This document shows, one piece after another, positions 38,649 through 45,325 of a stretch of 45,325 nucleotides of DNA; positions within the stretch are counted from its first letter, which is position 1; each line of letters starts with the position of its first letter. The stretch covers positions 1 to 45,325 of the forward strand of contig JAQIBJ010000052.1 in the NCBI GenBank assembly GCA_027859085.1. The letters run 5' to 3'. The notes under the pieces are model-generated. The model was not told the origin of the DNA. It searched no databases and was given only the letters and a program-made list of their open reading frames with translations. The position numbers were made by a program, and so were the translations under genes. The stretch is from Mycoplasmatota bacterium. GTDB taxonomy: Bacteria > Bacillota_I > Bacilli_A > Izemoplasmatales > Hujiaoplasmataceae.

Positions 38649-41600
38649 ATGAAGAAAGTTATATTTGTTATTGTAGCAGCACTCATGCTTTTTACTCTCA
38701 CAGCCTGCGATGAAGGTTTTACATTACCATCAGGTGTCACTCTACCAGATGATATTACTTTAGCAACTGATGATTTAACAACTGATGATTTAACGACAGA
38801 AGACTTAACAACAGTCTTGCCAACAACAGATGAAGCAACAACCATTGCACCAACCACAACTGAAGAACCTACAACTGAAATTAGAGAAATTACGATTTCA
38901 TTTGATTCACAAGATGGTTCTACCATTGATGATCTTGGTGTTTTTGAAAACACAGACAACGATGATTTAGATTTGCCTATACCTACAAAAGAAGGTTATA
39001 CCTTTGATGCTTGGTACACTTCTACAACTTATGATCAAGTTTTTGCTTTTAATAGTAGTTTGCCAAGTTCTATAACTATTTATGCAAAATGGACGATTAA
39101 CCAATACACCATTTCTTTTGAAGAAAATGGTGGTTCAATTGTTACAGATATAACTGATGATTATCTGGCTAGCGTTTCAGAACCAGATGAACCAACTAAA
39201 GTAGGACATACTTTTAGTGGTTGGTTTAGCGATGATACTTTAGCCACAGCTTATGTTTTTAACACTATACCAGTTGAAGATACAACACTTTATGCAAAAT
39301 GGACGATTAATCAATACACCATTAATTTTGAAGAAAATGGTGGTTCAATTGTTACAGATATAACTGATGATTATCTGGTTAGTGTTTCAGAGCCAGATGA
39401 ACCAACCAAAGTAGGACACACTTTTAGTGGTTGGTTTAGCGATGATACTTTAGCCACGGCTTATCTTTTTAACACTATACCAGCTGAAGATACAACACTT
39501 TATGCAAAATGGACGATTAATCAATACACCATTAATTTTGAAGAAAATGATGGTTCAATTGTTACAAATATAACACAAGATTATCTATCGACAATTGTTG
39601 AGCCGGATGCACCAATTAAAACAGGATACACATTTGATGGATGGTATACTGATCCAGAATTAGTTAATGAATTCTCTTTTGATATCATGTCTTCGGAAGA
39701 CATCACCGTTTATGTCAAATGGATGAGTAACCCTGCGATTATTCATTTTGTTATTGATGACTTTGTAAATCCAGATATTAATGGTTATACAGGTGATGAA
39801 TTAGTAACGCTTCCAAGTCCTGAATTAACTGGTAAAAACTTTCTTGGTTGGTATGAGGATGAAACTTATACTACTTTGATTTCTTGGAGCACAATACCTG
39901 CGGGAGAAAATACAATTTATGGGTTATGGGAAGACATCATTTATCACATCACTTATGAAGAAAATGATGGCACTGAAGTCACCAATGAAACCCATTATTA
40001 TAACGATATTTTAGTTGAACCAACACCACCTACCAAAGATGGACTTGTCTTTTTCGGTTGGTTTAGTGATACAGAATTCTTAAATAAGTTTGAATTTACA
40101 CAAATGCTAGATCAAGACATCACACTCTATGCAAGATGGGTTCTAGTGAACTCTGTTTTAAACCAAATTAGTCAACCTGAATTTTCAACTGTAGTTGTTC
40201 AGGGTGTAATCTATCATTCGCATAGATCAGGAACAAAAGGTTTTTATATTTACGATGAAACTGGATTTCTCTATATTAAGAATGTATTTGCAAATCCTTC
40301 GTCTTTCTACATAGGTGATAAAGTAGAAATTTCAGGACTTCTTAGATTCGATAAAGGTGTTCCTTACTTAGATAATGTTACATCTGTCAATGAACTATCA
40401 CAAGATAATCCATTACCAATTCCAAAACTATTTGATTTAGGAGATTTTTCTACAATAGACAATCATCAAGCATTAAATGTTTACTCATCAACTGGTTTGA
40501 TTGTTAATAAGAATTTTTATTTACATATTTTTGCTGAAAGTAGTCTTGATTTTATCTTAGTTCATGAATCGGGTGTAGAATATGAAGATTTTAATACGAT
40601 TGCAAATAACATAGGTAATCTTATTGAGTTGGAATATATCTTTATTCCTAATGGTGATACATTCGAATTATCAATTATTGACTATACCATAATTCCATTA
40701 ACCATTAGTGAACAAGCTCTGCTAATGAAAAGTTTCATTGAGGAAAACTTTAATTTATCATTCTTCCCAGGGGATAAATTACCTGTGGATAAAATTCCGT
40801 TTTTTGATGAATTTACTAATTTTTCAATTCCAGCTTTAACTTATTCAATTCCAACAGAATATGAAGTATATTTCGATTTGACTAATAACCAATTCTTAAA
40901 TACTGATATTGAAGTTATAATTCCATTAACAGTGACATTAAGTATAAACTCAACAGAATATGATTTTATTATAAACCTTACATTGATGCCAACTGATTTA
41001 TCAACAATCGCTGATGTAATTAATGACACTACACTATCTTATCATACCATTGAAGTTATGGTGATTGCAAAATCAGAAATCAATATGTTATTGAAAGATG
41101 ATACAGGTTATCTATATGCTTATAATCTTCCATATGTTCAAGTTGGAGATATTGTTCAGTTTGTTGTAAGGAATGATAAGGATTATGCTATGACATATTT
41201 AGACTACTATGATGGGGATATAGTATTACACCAAATTGTTTCGAAAGAAAATGAGCTCAATCTCATTCCTAATCAATTAACTAATACTGATTTCTTAGAC
41301 ATAGATCCAACAGATTTAAGTATTTATGGTGAATATGTTGAACTTAGAGGATTCGTTAAAGAATTATATACAGATAGTTATTCTGGTTTTTACTTAACCA
41401 ATGATGATTATTCAATAAAAATAATGACCATGAATCATAGTGGTTTTGAAAGACTATTTGAGTATATAAATTTAGAAGTTTATATTCGTGGTTTCCTTTA
41501 TAGTGACAATGATGGTAATTTACAAATATTTTTTGAAGGTATTCGTCAGGACATTCGTATACCTGATTATACGGACCAAGAACGTGTTGATGTTTTAATT

Positions 41601-44600
41601 AAAATATTCAATGACACCTATGGTGGTGTAACCTATAATGCATTTGATGGACTTCCAATGTATCCTTATCATCCTATTTTAGGCGGAGAAATTACCTGGG
41701 CATTTTCTGATCTTAATTTCTCATATTATGATTTTGATAACCAACACTTCTTATATTCAGATACTGATCAACCATTTACCTTGAATATTACCATAACATC
41801 TGGTAGTGTATCTGAAGTTGTTGTATTCACATCGCAACTTAATCAATATACGCTAACTGATTTTTCTCAATTTGACGATGTTGAAACGTATGAACCAATC
41901 TTCGTTGAGGGATTAGTCGTTTACAGAAGTCCAGATTTTATCTACATTATGAATACTTTGGGACAGATTGCTTTAGTAGATATTGCCAATTTAGATGTTG
42001 TTGTAGGAGATGAAATATTATTGTATGTTCAAATCAATAAAGATTACTCATATGTAAATAACATGATATATTTAATGGAAACTTACAACATTAATGCAGT
42101 AGTAGAAATTATATCAAGACAAAATGACTTCGATATTCCAGAAAATGTTATGAGTATTCAAGATTTATTGAATCTAGAAAACACCGATGAATTAAATCAA
42201 CAATTATTTATTAAGTTAGATGGCATTATTGAAGAATATTATGGTATACCTGTTCTTAGAACACCTGATGGATATGTTGTTCTTTCATTCGTTAACCAAC
42301 AAACTCAATATGAATTTACGAATTATACTGGACAATATATCAACCTCAAGGGTTATGTGTTAGGGGAAAGATATTTCAATTTAATAGGTGAAAATGCTTG
42401 GGAAATTAAGATTGTGGGCGAACCAAATGATATCGAAGACATCGAACTCAGTGCTCAAGAAACTTTTGATTTTATTGAAGCCTACATCATTGAACGTTAT
42501 CAAATGTCATTAGAAGGTGAAACTATAATTGATTTTTCAGACCCTGATTTCTATTTTAACGAGTTGATTATCACTTATACAACACTTGATGATTTAAATG
42601 GTTTGTTTGATTTCACTAATGGTGATTTACAATCGATTGATGCCGTCTTAGAAAGCACAACAATAACGATTCAAGTTGATTTATCCTTAGAATTAGAAAC
42701 ATATGATTTTACCTTTACCATTACAATATTACCAAATGAAGAGATTATCATTACGCCAATTGAAGATGTTATAGCCGATGGATCAACCATTCAAAACATC
42801 AGTGCTACAGTCATCATAACAACGATGCTAGATCAAGATACTTATCTATTCTTATTAGAAGATGAAACAGGTATTATCTATGCAACAGTAAATCAAAATC
42901 TCTTCCGTTCAAATACAGCATACTATCATAATTACATGAATGATAAGCTACTGATTAGTGGTACATTAACCATTGTTAATGGCAAAACTATGATGATGGC
43001 GAACGACATTCAGTTGCTGGAAGAAAGTATCTCAATCGCCCCAACATTTACAACCATAAGTATTGAAGATTATTTGGCTTTAGATATGACAAATCCTCTA
43101 AACTATGGTGTTGCTTATGAAATTAGTGGTATGGTATATGATTATTACGGTGACTATGGTAGGGAATATTATTTAACCGATGGTGAAAATACTATTCGCT
43201 TGTATGCAATCAGCAGCTGGGTTCGACTTTCAGGATACAATGGCTTAGAAGTTGTGGTTAAAGTCTTTAGTTATGATGAAGATTATTTAGGCAATCGTGC
43301 AGCACTGTATGCAGATAAAACATATAGTAGTGGATATTCTGTCAGGATTGGGGAATATACTATTCAAGAGCAGCTTGAATTAATTAAACAATCAATTCTT
43401 GATGATCATATGCAATATAATCCAATTCACAATCCAGGTGATTATATTTCCTTGCCTTCTGCCGATGGTGATTTAATTAATACGTTTAATCCAACAATTA
43501 CCGAAGTGATTATACAAGGCAGCGATTATATGGAAAGTTATGGCTCTTACTATAACGCTTTACAATCACCAACGGATATCGAAGTTGTGGTAAAAGTTAC
43601 TGTCACCATTGAAACGGAATCAGAAGTCTTCTATTATTCAATTTTCATCAATGGTTTTGAATACAAAACACTAGATGATTTATTCTTAATGGATTTAGGC
43701 ACCTTTGAAATCGCTTTAGAAGCCACTGTTATCTACACAGGATTTGATTTCCAATACTTATTAATTGATAATCAAATCTATGCGCTCGAAGCTTTCTTAT
43801 ATGGATACTTTATGCCAGGTGACAAAGTCACAATTATCGGTTTAAAAACCATTATAGATGGCATTCCTAATTATACTTATGATCTTGCATTGATTGATAT
43901 GTCTAGCACAGAAACATTGGATCTAACACCTATCGAAACATCTATTGAATCACTTTACACTAATGATTACAGTGTTAATCCTTTACATTTATCAGTCAAT
44001 AGAGTATATGGTTTCTTAGAGTATGATAAATATCTCGGATTGTATACGTTAACTGATAATGATGCTTTAATCTATATCAATATGTATTTTAATGGGTGGG
44101 ACTATGAGGATTATCTAGCACCTTACTTAGGAGAATACATTTACATCAATGTTTTACTACCAATGAAAACCGTCAGAAACGAATATATTATGGTTGATAC
44201 GATTTCAGGCCTTAATGAAATCAGTATAGAAAACTATACAGCTGAACAAAGTGTTCAAATAATCGAAGATAGACTCTCTATATTTGCAACCCTTGATGTG
44301 TTCAGCGGAGAACGTTTAGATGATTACCTTGTGAGTGAATACAGCAATCATCCTTATACAACAATTGAATACACTTTGATTGACCCTCTTGATGAAGCTT
44401 ACATAGATATGGATGGATTAATTGTTGGTTATGTCAATGGATTAGAAAGTTTTGATCTTCTAGCGACAATCACTTACTTGAATGTTATTACTGGCGCTAA
44501 TCATGAAAGCACCTTACAAATCACTGTACAAGTCCACCCAAGACAAACGGCATCAATTGAAGATGTACTCTATGGTCTAGATGGAGAAACCTATCAAATC

Positions 44601-45200
44601 CAAGGTGTGATTGTTGCATTAGGTCCACTTGAAAATGGTTTCTATCAATACGCTATTATTGATGATGGCCAAAATAGAATTTACGTTCAACTCGGGAATT
44701 TCTCATATTATACATTTAACTCATCAACAGTAACTTTAGAACTGAACGATGAAATACTAATTATTGCTCAAAGAGATTACTATGATAATACACAGATGAT
44801 TCCAATATTATCAATCCCATTTGTTATTGAACATATTGCATCAGACGTAGTGATTACAAATATTCCAGTTCAAATGTCGATTGAAGAAATCATGTTGCTC
44901 ACTCATTCAGAGCCTACGCTTTATTATCAATACATTGAAATCACAGATTTATTTGAGTGGAACTCTAATACATTTAATCCGATATATAATCTAAGAAGCA
45001 ACATAGCAATAGCTGACTCATCCGGATTATATTATGGTTTAAAAGTTGATACTATTAATAGCCAGTCATTACATGATACACTTGCATTAATCAATAATCA
45101 AGAAGTTACATTAACTGGATATTTAATCGGTTACACTTCTCTTAATGGTTATGGTGAATGGTTAATGATTTATGAAAGTCATGTAGTCGTTGTGGAATAA
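38649..45200 (+). CDS. Giant modular surface lipoprotein with InlB B-repeats and OB-like/Ig-like modules, 2183 aa
   Basis: MKKVIFVIVAALMLFTLTAC is a lipoprotein signal peptide, anchoring at Cys20. A Thr/Asp-rich linker (TTDDLTTEDLTT and similar) covers about residues 38-80. Six InlB-B (Listeria-Bacteroides) repeats follow to about 500, each ending YAKW/YVKW/YGLW/YARW with a central GWF or GWY. The rest alternates two module types: OB-fold-like units (MLLKDDTGYLYAY with GDIVQF, LFLLEDETGIIYATV, YAIIDDGQNRIYVQL), about six, and Ig-like units introduced by an E-Q/E-x-x helix (TDQERVDVLIKIF, SAQETFDFIEAYI, TIQEQLELIKQSI, TAEQSVQIIEDRL), about five. No catalytic motif is seen. Probably an adhesin or carbohydrate/surface-binding protein (inferred). 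Confidence 0.88.
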   Translation: MKKVIFVIVAALMLFTLTACDEGFTLPSGVTLPDDITLATDDLTTDDLTTEDLTTVLPTTDEATTIAPTTTEEPTTEIREITISFDSQDGSTIDDLGVFENTDNDDLDLPIPTKEGYTFDAWYTSTTYDQVFAFNSSLPSSITIYAKWTINQYTISFEENGGSIVTDITDDYLASVSEPDEPTKVGHTFSGWFSDDTLATAYVFNTIPVEDTTLYAKWTINQYTINFEENGGSIVTDITDDYLVSVSEPDEPTKVGHTFSGWFSDDTLATAYLFNTIPAEDTTLYAKWTINQYTINFEENDGSIVTNITQDYLSTIVEPDAPIKTGYTFDGWYTDPELVNEFSFDIMSSEDITVYVKWMSNPAIIHFVIDDFVNPDINGYTGDELVTLPSPELTGKNFLGWYEDETYTTLISWSTIPAGENTIYGLWEDIIYHITYEENDGTEVTNETHYYNDILVEPTPPTKDGLVFFGWFSDTEFLNKFEFTQMLDQDITLYARWVLVNSVLNQISQPEFSTVVVQGVIYHSHRSGTKGFYIYDETGFLYIKNVFANPSSFYIGDKVEISGLLRFDKGVPYLDNVTSVNELSQDNPLPIPKLFDLGDFSTIDNHQALNVYSSTGLIVNKNFYLHIFAESSLDFILVHESGVEYEDFNTIANNIGNLIELEYIFIPNGDTFELSIIDYTIIPLTISEQALLMKSFIEENFNLSFFPGDKLPVDKIPFFDEFTNFSIPALTYSIPTEYEVYFDLTNNQFLNTDIEVIIPLTVTLSINSTEYDFIINLTLMPTDLSTIADVINDTTLSYHTIEVMVIAKSEINMLLKDDTGYLYAYNLPYVQVGDIVQFVVRNDKDYAMTYLDYYDGDIVLHQIVSKENELNLIPNQLTNTDFLDIDPTDLSIYGEYVELRGFVKELYTDSYSGFYLTNDDYSIKIMTMNHSGFERLFEYINLEVYIRGFLYSDNDGNLQIFFEGIRQDIRIPDYTDQERVDVLIKIFNDTYGGVTYNAFDGLPMYPYHPILGGEITWAFSDLNFSYYDFDNQHFLYSDTDQPFTLNITITSGSVSEVVVFTSQLNQYTLTDFSQFDDVETYEPIFVEGLVVYRSPDFIYIMNTLGQIALVDIANLDVVVGDEILLYVQINKDYSYVNNMIYLMETYNINAVVEIISRQNDFDIPENVMSIQDLLNLENTDELNQQLFIKLDGIIEEYYGIPVLRTPDGYVVLSFVNQQTQYEFTNYTGQYINLKGYVLGERYFNLIGENAWEIKIVGEPNDIEDIELSAQETFDFIEAYIIERYQMSLEGETIIDFSDPDFYFNELIITYTTLDDLNGLFDFTNGDLQSIDAVLESTTITIQVDLSLELETYDFTFTITILPNEEIIITPIEDVIADGSTIQNISATVIITTMLDQDTYLFLLEDETGIIYATVNQNLFRSNTAYYHNYMNDKLLISGTLTIVNGKTMMMANDIQLLEESISIAPTFTTISIEDYLALDMTNPLNYGVAYEISGMVYDYYGDYGREYYLTDGENTIRLYAISSWVRLSGYNGLEVVVKVFSYDEDYLGNRAALYADKTYSSGYSVRIGEYTIQEQLELIKQSILDDHMQYNPIHNPGDYISLPSADGDLINTFNPTITEVIIQGSDYMESYGSYYNALQSPTDIEVVVKVTVTIETESEVFYYSIFINGFEYKTLDDLFLMDLGTFEIALEATVIYTGFDFQYLLIDNQIYALEAFLYGYFMPGDKVTIIGLKTIIDGIPNYTYDLALIDMSSTETLDLTPIETSIESLYTNDYSVNPLHLSVNRVYGFLEYDKYLGLYTLTDNDALIYINMYFNGWDYEDYLAPYLGEYIYINVLLPMKTVRNEYIMVDTISGLNEISIENYTAEQSVQIIEDRLSIFATLDVFSGERLDDYLVSEYSNHPYTTIEYTLIDPLDEAYIDMDGLIVGYVNGLESFDLLATITYLNVITGANHESTLQITVQVHPRQTASIEDVLYGLDGETYQIQGVIVALGPLENGFYQYAIIDDGQNRIYVQLGNFSYYTFNSSTVTLELNDEILIIAQRDYYDNTQMIPILSIPFVIEHIASDVVITNIPVQMSIEEIMLLTHSEPTLYYQYIEITDLFEWNSNTFNPIYNLRSNIAIADSSGLYYGLKVDTINSQSLHDTLALINNQEVTLTGYLIGYTSLNGYGEWLMIYESHVVVVE
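39081..39500 (+). repeat. Two near-identical 210-bp tandem repeats inside the lipoprotein gene
   Basis: 39081-39290 and 39291-39500 differ at few positions, many of them silent, and encode B-repeats 2 and 3 (70 residues each). The similarity continues about 65 bases into repeat 4. This indicates recent duplication or gene conversion. Confidence 0.9.
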
Positions 45201-45220
45201 TTACATAAAAAACGAGTAGA

Positions 45221-45325
45221 GACTAAATAATTATTTTATTTAGTCCCTCTCACACCACCCTGCATACGGAACCGTACAGGGCGGTTCAATTTTATATTCC
45301 GATTTTCACCGTTGTATCTTCATCC
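45221..45325 (-). mobile_element. Probable 3' end of a group II intron (partial, minus strand)
   Basis: On the minus strand, GAACCGCCCTGTACGG (45272-45287) pairs with the following GTATGCAGGGTGGT to form a long hairpin (45254-45285), followed by GTGAGAGG. This GC-rich hairpin followed by GGTGGTGTGAGAGG is typical of sequence downstream of reverse-transcriptase ORFs in bacterial group II introns. A second hairpin, GACTAAATAA-N5-TTATTTAGTC (45221-45245), could be domain VI. GC content is clearly above the surroundings. The rest of the element is beyond the window. Confidence 0.6.

Noticed and set aside
38627-38959. Minus-strand Val/Ser-rich ORF
   Set aside because: Antisense shadow of the Thr/Asp-rich linker of the lipoprotein; no ribosome site.
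1-45325. Genome-wide TGA=Trp code (code 4)
   Set aside because: All recognised core enzymes use TGG, contain no internal TGA, and several genes end in ATGA overlaps that need TGA as a stop.
1-45325. tRNA or rRNA genes
   Set aside because: No cloverleaf-like or rRNA-like sequence was noticed on reading; none is claimed.

Overview
This window is AT-rich bacterial DNA from a low-GC, Gram-positive-type or Mollicutes-related organism. I would guess an Acholeplasma/Izemoplasma-like lineage, but no rRNA or tRNA gene is present to settle it. Support comes from strong purine-rich ribosome binding sites, lipobox lipoproteins, a giant InlB-B-repeat lipoprotein, a Na+-pumping decarboxylase operon and an Rgg/PlcR-type peptide pheromone system. 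The conserved genes use TGG for Trp and several gene junctions use TGA as a stop (ATGA overlaps), so the standard bacterial code applies. A few accessory genes nevertheless carry in-frame TGA codons.

Left third (1-9000), an accessory island, almost all on the minus strand. It holds an AbiE-type toxin-antitoxin pair cut by the window edge, an ATPase/RloB-like pair whose RloB gene has one in-frame TGA, an MqsR-MqsA-SecB-like toxin-antitoxin-chaperone operon, a lipoprotein, Phd-Doc and HipBA. Between them lie fragments of tyrosine recombinase genes and a repeated junction sequence (near 4937-5021 and 7126-7221), so the island looks assembled by recombination.

Threonine block (9038-14693): thrC-thrB-hom-asd-lysC is a tight overlapping minus-strand operon from aspartate to threonine. 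thrC has a one-base frameshift near its start. Two copies of a recombinase N-terminal fragment (8833-8944 and 14914-15024) flank the block in the same orientation.

Signalling block (15348-20808): a SatD-like protein with a GGDEF-like motif is translationally coupled to a DUF3307-type membrane protein and sits behind 29-bp tandem repeats. Next to it is the most interesting system: a PlcR/Rgg-like HTH-TPR regulator (19325-20212), a divergent, previously uncalled 54-aa secreted prepeptide (20316-20480) with a 99-aa partner, and a compact ABC transporter. The peptide and ABC promoters share a 19-bp box with identical spacing to the -10 element, which points to one peptide-responsive regulon.

Middle (21037-32371), mostly housekeeping: a methyltransferase, a P-loop kinase/PEPCK-like protein, uridine kinase, DsrE-like and AhpD-like proteins, an FTR1-type iron permease, a flavodoxin, a large SF1 helicase with a nuclease-like tail, and CoA-disulfide reductase.

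Right part (32538-45325): an oadA-oadG-biotin carrier-oadB-birA operon behind a leader that contains a terminator hairpin, a second stand-alone SecB-like protein, a KamA-type radical SAM enzyme, a 2183-aa modular surface lipoprotein and, at the very edge, the 3' end of what looks like a group II intron on the minus strand.
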